Source: Peromyscus leucopus (taxonomy: Eukaryota > Chordata > Mammalia > Rodentia > Cricetidae). From it: a stretch of DNA of 64,000 nucleotides. Every line of letters begins with the position of its first letter. Position 1 is the first letter of the stretch. Below the pieces are notes generated by a model. The model was not told the DNA's origin and did no database searches. It worked only from the letters and a program-made list of their open reading frames with translations. Location: positions 32,136,504-32,200,503 of the forward strand of contig NC_051075.1 of the NCBI RefSeq assembly GCF_004664715.2. The letters run 5' to 3'. This document shows, in pieces, positions 31,331 to 44,365 of this stretch. Both the position numbers and the translations under genes were made by a program.

Positions 31331-33389
31331 TATTACAATAATCTTGTACCAGGACTTCTTTGCAGTTTTAGCAAGTGTCAGAATAACCATTCTTCAGCAC
31401 AGCTCTTCTGTAAAGTATAACATTGGTATCCCCGCTCTATCAAGTGAAAACTTTGAGAGTTCAAATAAAGCATTCAGGTACTCACAGTAGGATCCTGGAT
31501 TTAAAGTAAGACCTGGTGACTTCAGGGAATGATCTTCAACATTACTCTTTAGATGAAAATGCTATTCAGCTTCAAAATATGTTTTATCTGCAGAGTTCAG
31601 GGAGGATAATGTTAGGCTCGGCTTTGATAGTTTATGAAGACAGATGTTCGAAAAAAAGAGAAGCAGACTATTTTTCAGACAACTTCCATAGAATTAGAAC
31701 TCAGTGCCATGAAAATTTAGCAAGTGAGAGTTAAATAGGACAAATACTGCTTTAACAATACTTGGTGATAGTAAAAACCTTTGCATTCCGTAGGTTTTGG
31801 TTGACAAAATGCAGTCTCTGTTGCTGAGAATATTAATGAAAGCAAACATGATAGTTTTTACCTTTAGGTAAGTGAAATACACATCAGGGACCATTTTATT
31901 ACATTTCCAGGAAGCCTTTCATTAGATGGAATTTAGTTCCTTCAGTCTCCATGCAAGGCAGTTTGGGAGGTTAAAACAATTTCATGGGTGTTTCTAAAAG
32001 TCGCACTTGGGGTTGGAGCAATGGGTTTCAGAGGTCATCTACCCATAATAACAAAAAGAATTTTATTCCCACTCAATCAACTAACAACAGTATGGTAAGG
32101 AAACACTTGCAGTATCAACTGTGAAGAAAATAGGGCTCAAGAGGTCTAAGACGAGAAGAAAAGGAAAGTCTGGAAATCAAGAAAGTCACTGATCTTGACC
32201 TGCAAGTTCAGGCTTCTGAGGACCCGCCCAGGAGCCTGGGTCTAGGTCATTTCTCAAGTTTTATGAGACTATCTCTTAGCCTGCAGAAGGTGTCATATCT
32301 CCATACTAAAGACATCTACATAAATTTCCTACTATATGAGTATGGTTGGTAAAAAGCTGTATCTTCTCCCATTCTACCAGTTGGTCATGGAGTCCCACAT
32401 TTTCACTGGGAAGATGGCCTGCTAGCTGAAGCTACCCTCACCAGGCTTCCTTTCAGATACTTGTGTTCTTTCCAATAGACTAGACTGTGAGTAGAAGAAA
32501 GGTGCATGTATTCTGAGACTAGTCTACAAAACAGATAAAGATGTTCTTTTGCTTTGCCCTCCTCCCAGATATTCCCTTGTAATGTGGTCAAGATGCATGC
32601 AAGCCAGTTCCATTCAAGAACCAGACACAGATCAGTGGCTTTCAAAGTGCTATTTGTATACCAGAAATATCAACATCTTCTGGAAAAAGTCAGAAATACA
32701 AACTCTCCAGACCCAGGCCTGACCAGATCGGCAATACCTTGAAGGTGGCTCTAATGTATTATAATGATAGCCAACACAGCGATAGGAGAACAATAAATTG
32801 AAAAGAACCGAGGTCTTTAAATTATCTTGGGGAGCAAATTTCTTACACACCCTAAATTTCCACCTAGTTCCAGGTTATGACACAAAAAGTATTGGGGGTT
32901 CACTCTTTTTTTTTTAGCAGCTAAGTCTGCATGCTAATTAATACAGAGCTCAAATCAAAGTCATTGGCCCAACTCCAGTCAACAAATGAAAGGCTCTGGG
33001 TGTTTTGGCACTTCAGATTCTATCTAGTCCCAAACAGGGCTCTGTGTCAATTCTAATTATTACCACAGCTTACTGAGACAGACATGGGGAATTTTTCACA
33101 GCCTTGAAAATGATTCTGGGCACTGCTTCCAAGATAACTCCAAATTAACTGATTCTTGGTCCGAAAAATGAGAGAGACAGGAACAAAAGTACCCTTGATG
33201 AAAAGCCACAGGAAATTCCAGCCCCGTGACTAAGATAGTCTCAGGTGGAGAAGAAGAACCTAAATATACCCCTTATCTTAATACATGCAGATCCACAGAC
33301 AGTAAAATCCTTGGATTCCACCAAAACAGTTACACCATCACCTTAGCTACACAACTCATCACTCAAAGACCAAAAACCTTCAGTTAAAT
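31331..33389. other. Unrecognised, no gene seen
   Basis: About 2 kb of mixed, AT-leaning DNA with only short ORFs that lack domain-like patterns. It is the least repeat-like block of this size in the middle of the window. Confidence 0.4.
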
Positions 33390-33401
33390 TCTCATGAAGC
33401 A

Positions 33402-33568
33402 AGCCGGGCGGTGGTGGCGCACGTCTTTAATCCCAGCACACAGGAGGCAGAGCCAGGCAGATCTCTGTGAGTTCGAGGCCAGCCTGGACTACCAAGTGAG
33501 TTTCAGGAAAGGTACAAAGCTACACAGAGAAATCCTGTCTCAAAAAACCACAAAATAAAAAAAAAAAA
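33402..33568 (+). mobile_element. B1 SINE, sense, with 12-bp TSD
   Basis: Full-length B1 (GCCGGGCGGTGGTGGCGCAC start, A-rich tail to 33568) with the same 3' half as the copy at 2119. It is flanked by TCTCATGAAGCA (33390-33401) and TCTCACGAAGCA (33569-33580), one mismatch. Confidence 0.95.
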
Positions 33569-33675
33569 TCTCACGAAGCAGTAATGGTTCAGCTCCAACT
33601 CTCTCAGATAAATTTGATCTGTATTTATTTATTCCTCTACCAAACAGATATTTATAGATAGCTACTTTATACTAG

Positions 33676-34133
33676 TGTCTCAGTCCATTTTGCACTGCTA
33701 CAACTAAACACGTTAGGCTGGGTATTTTATAAGGAAAAAAAAAATCTAACACATGGGTTTGGGAGACTGAAAGTCCAGAATCAGTCCCATCTGGTTACCA
33801 CTAGTGAGTCTTTTAGCTACCTCATGACACAGTAGATAGCATCACATAATGGGAACATATGAGACAGCGAGTGGTCACATATGAAGAAAGCAAGATCTCA
33901 GGTTACTCCTCTATAACAACCCAATCTTGCAGAAACTAATCCACACTGGTGAAACCTAACCCACTTTTCAAGATTCATGAACATTAACTGCTCATGAGGG
34001 CAGTCATGACTCAAAGACCACTCTAAGATCCATCTACTTTAGGTCTCACCCCCTTTTGAGAGTGTTACACTGGGGCTAGACTATCATCCGGCACTTGAAC
34101 TTTTGGGATACATATAAACACTAAATTACAGCA
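33676..34133 (-). mobile_element. MSTA/MLT-type MaLR LTR, antisense
   Basis: The antisense LTR order is clear: 'tcagtccattttgcactgctacaac', 'ggctgggtattttataagg', 'agactgaaagtccagaatca', then 'catgagggcagtcatgactcaa' and 'cttttgagagtgttacactgggg'. It is nearly full length for a MaLR LTR. Confidence 0.82.
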
Positions 34134-34401
34134 GCCAGTTATGTTACTCCTCTGAACACAACAAGGCTTATAAGTCAGGTGATCAGATTTACAAACAAAA
34201 ACACTCTCAGCTATAATGCAATAAAATAATGACTGGAGTATGTTTGCAAATATTCTCTGGGAAATCATAAGACAAAAATCCTATCAAAAGATGAACAGAT
34301 TTCTTAATGGTGTTGGTGCCTGGATTATTTCTTGATGGAACATCAGAAAGAAGATAAAGTAATTTCTGGGAAAATAAAAACATGGATAAAATTACAAAAC
34401 A

Positions 34402-34538
34402 GGACTGGTGTAGTAGCCCAGTAGATAAAGGTATTTGCAAGCAAGCTTGAGAACCTGGATTTCTATCCAATGACCTATATAAGAGAAGAACAGAACAACT
34501 TCCAAAGTTGTCCTCTGACCTCCACTTACATGCCTTGA

Positions 34539-34589
<51 letters not shown>

Positions 34590-34590
34590 G
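34402..34590 (+). mobile_element. RSINE1/B4A SINE ending in (CA)n
   Basis: 'gactggtgtagtagcccagtagataaaggtatttgcaagcaagc', 'gaacctggatttctatccaatgacc' and 'caaagttgtcctctgacctccactta' precede a CA run at 34541-34587. Confidence 0.82.
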
Positions 34591-34957
34591 TACAGGGAGA
34601 AGAGAGAGAGATTTAAATTCTCAGCTTCATTCAGACAAGAATACATTTTCTTTATTCTTGCCATGCCATCACTGATAGATGAGATGATCCAACTCAACAC
34701 ATTCTCACCATAACCATTGTCTTCCTTACCAACCCACAGTCCCTTTTTCCCTACCTCATCAACTTTAGTCTTGCACTAACAGAATCCATTCTTCATTTGG
34801 CAAGGAAATCAGAATGTATGAATTAATTAATTAGAACTGATTCAGAAAATATTCCAGAAACACAGCTGTCCTAAAAAGCAAGATATCATCAAAGTTCTCC
34901 AGAAAGAATGAGAGCCCGAGAGAAAGGTTGTGGGGTATTACAGTGTGAAGCAAGCAT

Positions 34958-35150
34958 TATTGACTACACTCCACACTCACGGGTCCAAAGTCAAACTCTC
35001 GGCATTTACCAGCTGTGTGCCTCTGCGGAAATGCCTTACCTCTCTGTGTCTAGTTCTTTATCCCTCACGGGGACACCAACAGCACTTTCATTGTAGATTT
35101 GTGGTGCAGGGTCATTATGGGAGTTAATATAACAAAGTGCATAAAACATC
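34958..35150 (+). mobile_element. MIR SINE, sense
   Basis: 'ttaccagctgtgtgcctctgcggaaatgccttacctctctgtgtctagttc' is the MIR core, followed by 'gtcattatgggagttaatataacaaagtgcataaaac'. An ORF across it is a shadow. Confidence 0.78.
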
Positions 35151-37476
35151 TCCTCTCATATAGGACCTTCTACCAATCCTGACAACCAATTAATAGGCTT
35201 CTGTCAATCCTGACAACCACTGTGCCATGCTGCCTCCTAAGACAAAAAAGATAGTAAAACAATGAAACATTGGAATCCTGACTCTGTCCTTCACTGACTG
35301 TGGCCTAAGACAAAGTGCTTGATGATAATGTAGATGACACCTACTCCATAACTTTCTTAGAAAGAGTACAGAAAACAGCAAATATCCACTCTTCAGAATC
35401 AGCTAGCTATTACTGGTCATAGAAGCTATCTGAGGGTATAAAGGAACGGAGAGGTAAACATGAAACACGCACAAAAATACAAATGCTGATGGAACTCATG
35501 CAGGTTATAATGTCACACTGCTTAATTGACAGTTCTGCTAAGAAAATAAGCTAAGGGTGAAGAGGAATGGATAAATAGGAATTAATAAAGTGAAATGGCA
35601 TTGTTCCCAAAATCAACCTCTATACCCACTGATTCTAAGAACATTTAAGGTCTTCTCTTGTTCTAAGATGCAAAATCGCCCTGCTTGTTACTATTCAGCA
35701 TGAAATTTAAGAAGCAACTGTCAATCTTCAATGACAACTTAGAACAAGGGTCTTGATTCCTAATATGAGCTTTTTCAAAGCTTTGCAGTCTTTTAAAAAT
35801 GTATCTATCATAACAGAAAATTAAGTTAGGTTATATAAATCGCCTCTTAAATTTTATAGATTATGCAATTGAGAGCATACAAATCTACCCAAGTCCTATG
35901 ACTTAAAAACAACAGACCTAAATTGTCCTGATTTATGATTTACGATTCCCTGGTCTTTCACCCATGTTTTCTCTCTTCTCTTTCCTCTGTCTCATGTTTA
36001 GTCTGGTACCAGAAAGATGTTTTTCCTCTTTTATTGATTCATTTCTCTGGAATGCACGCATCTCTTTATCCCTGGGAAGGTGAAACTAGCACACACAGAA
36101 AGTAAAATTAAATGCAGGAACACAGAAAGTGGCCATGCTTCATTAAGATCAAATGGAGTGAGCCTATGTGTAGCAGAGCAACGATTTTGCCATAGCTATC
36201 TGATTTTCCATCTTACAGAATCTGTATGTTCCCTGCTCATGTCTCATTAAAAGTTGCCATTACTTCCCTGGGGTGATTTAAAAACTCGGCAAGACATGGG
36301 CTAAACTTACTGTCCGACACATGCGAACTTAATTGCACTGGAGGTTTGTTAACCTATTTACTTTCTTCAGTACATTTTTGTGCTTATGGTAATGAGGACT
36401 TGGAATAGGCCCTGGTCAGTAGAAAAGACAGCATTACCTGCTTTTCAATTAAATTATCCAGCTCAACAATTTCTTATTTACACTAATGTGACCACCAGAT
36501 GGAAGGGAGGGCCTAGCGTATCTACAGCTGACGCTCTATTTTCTTTTCCAGATCCTAAGCCCTTATAATATCCCTCATTCCAATCTGCTGGAGGAAAATG
36601 TCCATTTTCTTATTATAAGAGCATGATATCTTGGTGGAGGTAAAATTAAAACCTTAGTAAAGTATACATCTTTGGAAAAGATTTAAAAATATCAAACCCT
36701 AAACTTTTTATTGCACTTGCTTCTCAGAATATGGAAAATGCCTAATAAACAAGTTATATTTCACTGCTACCATATAGACGACTAAACACATTTTTTTCAA
36801 AATATACAACTTAGCACCATGTAATATATTTGCCAACAATGATAATACTTATTTATTATTAGATAAATATGGCAAAAATAAATTAAAAAGTTCTCACAGC
36901 CCCACTTTACTTGTCCACAGATCTTCATATCATGATGGACCACAGATAAGAACCGGTAATAACTGAGGTCTCAATGGTCGGCCACACAGAACTTCTGTAC
37001 CCTTTTAAGTACTAGTTCAGAAGGCACTGTAGGGCCTTCTTGGGTCTATTTTGGGCCAATTATGACAACAAAATACTCTGCTATAGATATTCCAAACTCT
37101 GTGTACCTCCAACCTAACATTGTCTTCAGGAACTAAAAACTGCCCTGCCAGGGAAGTAAACAATACACCTCCCAGCCTCTGGAAACTATAACGAGGGCCT
37201 GGTTAGTCACCATTCCTACAATTCCTGAGAACATTTTGTTCTTTATGAGGTACTTCAGTTAATGTGTTCAATTAAAAAACAGCCAGCTAGCCATAAGCAA
37301 ATAGTCCACAGAACTCTCTGACCAAAAGGATGCCTTTTACCATAGCTTATCCACAGCCCAGCCAGGAATAATTACCTAGGTAGCATAACCTTCCTCGTCC
37401 TCTATAATAATAGAAGTCTTCAGGACATCAGGCAAAACTGCCGCCTAGCCTTAGTCACATTTCAGGTTTAGCATCT
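35151..37476. other. Unrecognised; short tandem duplication at 35174
   Basis: CAATCCTGACAACCA occurs at about 35174 and again about 31 bp later. Otherwise no gene or repeat landmarks appear in about 2.3 kb. A possible weak MIR-like stretch lies near 35275-35310. Confidence 0.4.
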
Positions 37477-37668
37477 GCGCTGTCAAGACGGCTCAGAGGG
37501 TGGAGGCACCTGTCACCAAGCCTGACAACCTGAGTTCAGTTGCTAGCCCAGGTGATAGGAGGAGAGAACCGACCCCTGCAAATTGTCCTCAGATCTCCAC
37601 ACATGCCCTGTACATATATACATGCACATGCATGCGCATAAGTAGACACCACACTCAAATAAAAATCA
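37477..37668 (+). mobile_element. RSINE1/B4A SINE, sense
   Basis: 'gctgtcaagacggctcagagggtggaggcacctgtcaccaagcctgacaacctgagttcagttg' is followed by 'ggagagaaccgacccctgcaaattgtcctcagatctcc'. One of the best-preserved members of this family in the window. Confidence 0.88.
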
Positions 37669-39714
37669 TAACCTCATCTTAGACTGTATATACACAGTAT
37701 TTATATTTATTATAAGTTACTTATGAACAAAGTTTATTGGAACTGCATTAAACGTGCACAATTTCCTTCAAGCCCTACATTTGCTCTCTTTCCAATTGCA
37801 GTTGAGAAGATTGTTCCTCTACCCATTTTCTGCCCTTGTAAGTATATTTTATAAGTTCTCTGTGTTTACTATGGGCTGTCTTTATCAGAGAGTAACACTG
37901 AAAAGCCCAGGTGGTTTAATTTCGGACACACAGCTGCAGGTTACAGATACATGACCCATGGTGTGAAACCAAAGAGCAATAATCACAAGAAGATTGCTTA
38001 TAGTGTCAGAAGAGAGAAGTCTGTGCCCTAAAGAGGCAGTGATCAAGGAAGCATGGAGAGGGGTGGCTGCCTAGCCTGCCTGAAACCCAATACTGAATCT
38101 TCAGAATCTCGCTTTATCACGGATAGGCAGCTCTGCTCTAAGTCTGACCTGTGCCTGGAACCTCTAGTGATGTGAGTCAATAAACTCATTTGCCCTTAGG
38201 CTAGATTATATTACATATAATATAGGGGCTTTTCCATGACATAATTTTTATTAAACAATTTTAGTGGCATTTAAATAATACTTTCCAGGTAAACCACAAT
38301 GCAAACTTTTAAAAGAAAGTTAATTTTAGTAAAGACACTCCTCCAAAATATGTAAAGTCCATCTGTCTTCACCATAAATGCAGATAATTTGTTAGTATCC
38401 CTCGGGAAAGGGAGTAATGTGGTGAATGCCACCGAGAAAAAATGCATTATTTCATATCTTAAATTAGACCAAAAGTGACTCTGTGAAACACATCTGAAAA
38501 TTTTCAAAATAGCATTAAAGTCTGGAGATAGCAAACCAAAGAATACATTTTTATCATAATGAGACCCATCTGAATTTCTATGAAAAAACAAATCTCAAAG
38601 ACCATACATTAAATAGTAATAACAGTTTTACTCAAAATGCATAAGACCTCTGCAGTCACTGTTTTGTCTGTAATGCAGGAAGAAGCCTTGCCTTGTTGAC
38701 ATTGTAAAGGGAGGACAGGTGGAGACGTTGCAATCCTCTCTATTCTAAAAAGGGAAATATTTGCATCGAAACTAATAATTTTCTGTCACGCTATGAGAAA
38801 GGATCATTCTCATTCCCAGTGTCTCTTCAGAGCTGACACAGAATGAGTAGCGAATGAAAGAAGTGTTTAAAGGAGCTCATTTTCATGCACTACAGGTTCT
38901 AACCTTGTCTCCGGGAGCCAAGGTTGGTGTGTCCCATGCCAAATTAAATCTAAGATGCATGCGGCAATGAAAGGGGCAGCATTCCGTGAAAAACTCCACT
39001 TTTCAGTTAGAGTAGCTAAGGTTTATTAAATATGCACAAATTACAATGGCAGTGTAACTTTGCAAATTGGGGTTTTCTTGAAATGTTTAAGCACTGTACT
39101 GTAAAGAATGAAACAGCTGAAGGCTTTCACAGCTTGTTACCTGCATCTTTCCCTCGGAGCCTGCACTAGTAAGTAAGCCACACATTTACCAAAGATAAGG
39201 AATTTTTGTTCATATTCCAGCTAGCAACTTACTGAATATATTTGAGCAAATTGTCTTTGTCCAATGACCCTGACTAATTCTGCTCCTTGGATCAGTGTTA
39301 CACACCTTGGCACTTTATGACTCACAAGCATTATGTTTCTGAATTACTACAGCCTCCCCATGCAGCCCGGCCCTGAGCACAAAGATTGTGTATATTAGAG
39401 TAAGATGCAACTCATTTTTTTAAACCAAGATTAACAAAAGCTTAAGGACACAGAAAACAAATAAAATAAAAGATCTAAAATAAATGTGTTTGAATACAGC
39501 AACTAGCTGGGTTTTTTTTTTTTCTTTGAAAGTTAACTCTTTCTTTTGCAGATGACAAATGTAAAGAAGTTCCATAGGGAAAAAATGTAGGAAATGTAGA
39601 AAATTAAAAGAAAAAATTTATTTTCATAATCTGTCTATCTAAACATATTACAACTCTAAAGACATAACATTTTTCTCAGAATGTTAAAATTGAGATAAAG
39701 GGATAAACTGAGAT
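37669..39714. other. Unrecognised, no gene seen
   Basis: Mixed-composition DNA with a T-run at 39510-39522. No repeat landmarks were recognised; a 106-codon minus ORF (38271-38591) has no domain-like features. Confidence 0.4.
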
Positions 39715-39970
39715 AATCTTGTCTGTTTTTTTCTCATATAATATATCCCAATTGCAATTCCCGCCCCCCACTTCTCCCAGTTCTAACTCCCCTCTCCCCC
39801 AAATCCACTCCTCCTCCATTTCCCTTCAGAAAAGAGCAGGCCTCCCAGGGATATCAACCAAATATGACATAACAAGATACAATAAGACTAAACACAAACC
39901 CCCATATCAAGGCTAGATGGGGCAACCCAGTAGGAGGAAAAGGGTCCCAAGAGCAGGAAAAAGAGTCAAG
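39715..39970 (-). mobile_element. LINE-1 3' UTR end, antisense
   Basis: It begins with a T-rich end and the C-rich tract (39755-39820), then 'agaaaagagcaggcctcccagggatatcaacc' and 'ggctagatggggcaacccagtaggaggaaaagggtcccaagagcagg', as in the 3' UTR at 1205. It is 5' truncated near 39970. Confidence 0.8.
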
Positions 39971-40034
39971 TAGAAAACATTTTTCAAAATGTTATATTTT
40001 AAATATGATTTTTAATATCTTTTAAATTAAAACT

Positions 40035-40300
40035 TTTATCTATTTATTGAGTGGCATGAGAGATATGGCATAGTGTGTAGTGGAGGTCAGAGGACAGCTT
40101 CCAGGAATCACTTCTCACCTTACGCCTTGCTGTGGAAGGCTTTCTTTTATTGTGTAGGTACAGAGTGCTCTAAGCTCTCTAGCCTGTTTGTGCCTCCCAT
40201 CGCACCTTAGGACTGCCGGGAAAACAGATTTCATGCCACCACATCCAGTCTTTTGGTGGGTCCTGAGAATGGAAATTAGGCTTGAGGGGAAGCTGCTTTT
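40035..40300 (-). mobile_element. B4-like SINE, antisense, diverged
   Basis: 'gtgtagtggaggtcagaggacagcttccaggaatcacttctc', 'caccacatccagtctttt' and 'tgggtcctgagaatggaaattaggcttg' follow the antisense B4 order with much divergence. Confidence 0.6.
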
Positions 40301-41659
40301 ACTTATTCAATATTTTATATCACATGTATCATGAACAATTCTTACATTATTAATTATAAAATATTGTTATTAACATATTTATTAGATCTTTTACTTTAAC
40401 TTTTACATTGAATATATATTTAATAACCAGCTCCCAGAACAGTGCAGAAGACAGCCAGCATTAAAAACATGTACTTGAATGTAGGACAACTCAAAAAGTG
40501 TTGTGAATGGAGCATATGATGGAAATACTGCAAACAGCATTTAGTTGCCATCAGGGAGAAATTTATTTATTTCCTTTTGTTTTGTTAATCCAAATGCTGA
40601 TATCCAGAAAAAATTAGTGTGTCTGTTTATGGCTATTATCAAGTAGAAATGTGTTCACTGGAACACTCAGAATTACATTAACATTTTACATACCCACATT
40701 TGAATTAAAAATCCACACAATGAAAATGGAAGAATGGCCAGCACCCATAATCTTGTATTTGTCTGATTTACAATCCTATCAGAAAGGGAGGGACAGTAAT
40801 TTTAAGAATGTGATGTTTTCTCTTATAACGGCTTCTTAAGCTCATCCTCATATTGTATGGGAGCTGTTCATATTTTGACATAACTGTCACACATGGATAG
40901 CCCATAGGTCAGTGTCTTTGAAAATGCCCACCAGACAGGATGCATCTGCAAGATTTGCCCGGAGCCCTTCCTATTTTCTCCTGCTTCCTATCTGTCATAG
41001 AGTAAGTGATTTTACTCCATTGTACCCTCCTATCATTATGTACACCACAGGTTTAAAGGCAATGGAGCAAGCTGTTCATGCATTGAAATCTCCCACCCCA
41101 CCCTTTGCCCTGCTGTCTTAGTATTTGTCACAGCAGCAGAAGCATACATTATGTAGCAGTTACATATCTTCACATGCAACGTGGAGCAAAGCCATCATCC
41201 AAACTCCCAACACAGAGTAAAAGAGAGTGAGAGAGAAAGAGAGGAAAGGTAGAAAAGGCCAGAGGTGTGTCAACATGAAAGCATCTTTGTTGAGCACAAG
41301 AAAGAGATATCACCAGTGTTAAGGGTAGAGATGAATTGAATGCTACATAAAAATTTTGAGATTTCCTTAAGTAATTCAAAATTGCAGTGGTGCAAGCATG
41401 CAAAATGTTAGCAAGCTGAGTTGTCTAGAGCTGGAATTTTTTCTGTCAGTAAACCAAGGAGAAAGAAGGGCCACTGAAGTTGTGTAGTTGAGGAATTACA
41501 TGAACAATGAACTTGAAGCTGGATACAGTGAGAATGGTAGGAAAGTGCTGTTCCGAGATCAGACTTCAGTGAATTTGTGTAACTGAACATTTAATTTGCT
41601 TGGATTTTACTTGGGTATTTAAATTGTGTACCTGTAAAAATAATTCTTCGGTGCAAACT
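40301..41659. other. Unrecognised, no gene seen
   Basis: No repeat or exon signature. ORFs of 60-77 codons are unremarkable. Confidence 0.4.
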
Positions 41660-41815
41660 TTTTGTTTGTTTGTTTTTCTGAGACAGGGTTTCCCTGTGTA
41701 GTCCTGGCTGTCCTGGAACTCACTTTGTATACCAGGCTGGCCTCAAACTCACAGAGATCCACCTGCCTCTGCCTCCCAAGTGCTGGGACTAAAGGTCTGC
41801 GCCACCACCATCTGG
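41660..41815 (-). mobile_element. B1 SINE, antisense
   Basis: A TTTG-rich tail (41660-41678) is followed by 'ctgagacagggtttccctgtgtagtcctggctgtcctggaactcactttgtataccagg' to 'gcgccaccaccatctggct'. The 3' part is of the ordinary muroid type, unlike the copies at 2119 and 33402. Confidence 0.92.
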
Positions 41816-42089
41816 CTGAGATATTATCATTATTAACTGCTGCTTGTTTCATAGCCAGAAATGATAGAATTCTTAGGAAACTTACTAAAATGGAAAAAAC
41901 TGATCATTTTCAGACTAACTGAAATATAATCTTTATGATCCCTTTTTCAAATAAATTGAAAAATAATTCATTGATATCAACATTTCAACACAAATAAATA
42001 AAATTTAAAGTTATCAACATTCTTAAATCATATTTTGTCTTCAGATAATTCCTCTTAGTCCATCTACATTTTTCTCCCTTAAATTTTTC

Positions 42090-42285
42090 AAATGTTTTAA
42101 TTATGTGTATGTGTGTGGGTGTGTGCACATGAATGCCAGTGCCTCAGGATGCCAGAGGTATCAGATGCCTTTGGAGCTGGTATTTCAGGTAGATTTGAGC
42201 TGCCAAATGTGGGTTCTGGGAACCAAACTTAGGTCCTCAGTAAATACAGTACATTCTCTTAACTGATGATCTAGCTCTCCCACAC
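42090..42285 (-). mobile_element. B3-type SINE, antisense
   Basis: 'gtgtgcacatgaatgccagtgcctcaggatgccagaggtatcagatgc' through 'gggttctgggaaccaaacttaggtcctc' to 'ctcttaactgatgatctagctctccc'. First of three adjacent antisense SINEs. Confidence 0.82.
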
Positions 42286-42299
42286 CCCATAATTTTTAA

Positions 42300-42463
42300 T
42301 CTTTTTAAAATAGTGTCTCAGTGTGTAACTCTGGCTGTCTTAGAACTCACCATATTGAGCAGGCTGGCCTCAAACTCAAAGATCCTCTTGCCTCTGCTCC
42401 TCTGCTTCTCTCTCTCTGCCTTGTGTTGGGATTAAAGCCATGCACCACTATACCCAGCTAAAT
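42300..42463 (-). mobile_element. B1 SINE, antisense, old
   Basis: 'agtgtctcagtgtgtaactctggctgtcttagaactcac' to 'gggattaaagccatgcaccactatacccagct', with a small TC-rich expansion inside (42390-42420). Confidence 0.82.
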
Positions 42464-42479
42464 ATTTGTTCATTTTTAT

Positions 42480-42683
42480 TTTATGTATGTGAGTGTTTTG
42501 CCTGCATGTGTGTCTGTTGATTGCATGCATGCACGGTACCTATGGAGGTCAAAAGAGGGCACTGGATCTTCTGAAACTGGACTTACAGATGGTTGTGAGC
42601 CATCTTGGTGCTGGGAACTAAACCCAGGTCCTTGGCAACAGCAGCTAATGCTCTTAATTGAGAAGCCATCTCTCCAACACCAA
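42480..42683 (-). mobile_element. B3-type SINE, antisense
   Basis: 'tatggaggtcaaaagagggcactggatcttctgaaactgg', 'ggttgtgagccatcttggtgctgggaactaaacccaggtcc' and 'gctcttaattgagaagccatctctccaaca' are all in order. Confidence 0.88.
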
Positions 42684-44217
42684 TTTTCAATCTTTTTAAT
42701 CCTATTTTTTAGTGAGTGTTGGAATGGATGTCTGGTGAATCATGTCTGGCACAAAAATGCTCATTCATATATGTCATGAGGGAGTTAACATTGACAAAGA
42801 CATAAAGATTGATTTTCCTACTGTTCTATGATTTCTCTGTATGACTTAGAAATACACTTTAAAAAAATAAATAAAGGCAGCTTGCCCTCAAGTCATTTAC
42901 AGTTTGGTTGAAAAGACAACTGCCTTAGCAAAAATTTATTAAAAGTGACTGCCAAGGAAACACCTATGTGAACACAAATTATTAAAAACCCAGCCAGAAC
43001 AAGCTTCAAAATTCTGAAGAAAATAAAGCAGAAGTGGGTCACCTGTGTCATATTGTTCCGCTGCTGCTCCTCTTCCCTGACCCTCGACCTCGCCCTGCTG
43101 TGTTTCCTGTCTCTAATATGCCCACCCAATTGCAGGCACTAGAACCTGAGCAGCCTCCCTGATGCGCCTGCATTATTTCTCATTTGGCTAATCTGATCCA
43201 TAGTCTGACTCACAGCAAGCTTGATTTTCAGTTAGTCATACGAGGCTCCCTGTTCCATTTGGAAAGAACAGGATGAACAGTTCACTTTCAGGGAGATTTC
43301 TTTCCTCTCTAGATAAAAGAAAATGGTCCTCTAAAAATCTTCCAGTGGTAGGAAAAGATTGAAGGAGAAAACATCATTACGTCTTCACCAAGGGACAAAA
43401 TCCAGAAACTCCCAACTTAAATTCTCTCTCCTCTTTAGATAATAAGAGTTGTACTCATGTGTGATAGTGTTGACTGTGTTGTTTGATCAAATATTCTATT
43501 CTCACAGACCGTGGTTCCATTGTATGGTGATCACACCCATTCTGTAAACAAAGATCCTTTAAATCCTCATAGAGTTAAGACATGCATAGAGTTAAATAAT
43601 ATAAAGTTATTGTGGACTTGCTTCTAATGGCTGCAATAAAAATGAGAGAACAATAATCAAGGAAACAGAAAATCAAAATATATAAGAAACAAACAAAAAA
43701 GGAAAAGAATGTGGCTGTTGAGTACATTAGAAACACTCCAGTATCTGCTCAGACAGAGAGTGGAAAATCTGACCACCAAAAAGAACAAACAAGTCAACTT
43801 TTTTTTACATTTAATAAATGGGTACTTGACAGCTGAAGCCATAGCTAGGTAGCTGTAATTAATGGCAGAGACATCTGGTTCAGGAATTATACAGACATCC
43901 CAAGTTCTTCCCTAAGGTCTAGCCTGGTGAGTAGCCTGACCTGACCCTCTTTTTCCCAGAACTTGCCAGATCTAGCCTGGGTCTTACAGCCAGTGCCCAG
44001 ACCTAGTTTGACCACTCAGGATGCACTACTGCAAACTAGGCTTCCATCTGGACCTACCAAACCTGCACCTACCCACTGATCCTTTTGTTTTCCTTAACAG
44101 TACCTGAACAGTGGTGTGGTTTGGGAGTTGTTTGCTTATTTTTTTTTTTTTTGTATGATTGTTTGTCTAGATTGGTACTATCAAGATTAAATTAAGAAGA
44201 TGGACATAAGGTACAAA
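42684..44217. other. Unrecognised, no gene seen
   Basis: AT-rich to mixed DNA with a T-run at 44140-44152. A 78-codon minus ORF (42893-43129) has no known motif. Confidence 0.4.
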
Positions 44218-44365
44218 GAAACCACATGCAGGCCTGAAATTCTAGCATTTCAAGAGCGAAAGGCAGAGACAGGATGATCCCTGTATATTTGAGGCCAGCC
44301 TAGAATGCATTATGAACTCTAGAAAAGGAAGAGTCGCATAGCAAAACCTTATCTCAAAACTCTAC
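44218..44365 (+). mobile_element. B1 SINE, sense, old
   Basis: 'ccacatgcaggcctgaaattctagcatttcaagagcgaaaggcagagacaggatgatcc' to 'gcatagcaaaaccttatctcaaaac': recognisable B1 order with about one base in five changed. Confidence 0.72.

Noticed and set aside
34908..35127. Two overlapping 62-65-codon ORFs
   Set aside because: They lie in a MIR SINE and overlap in different frames.
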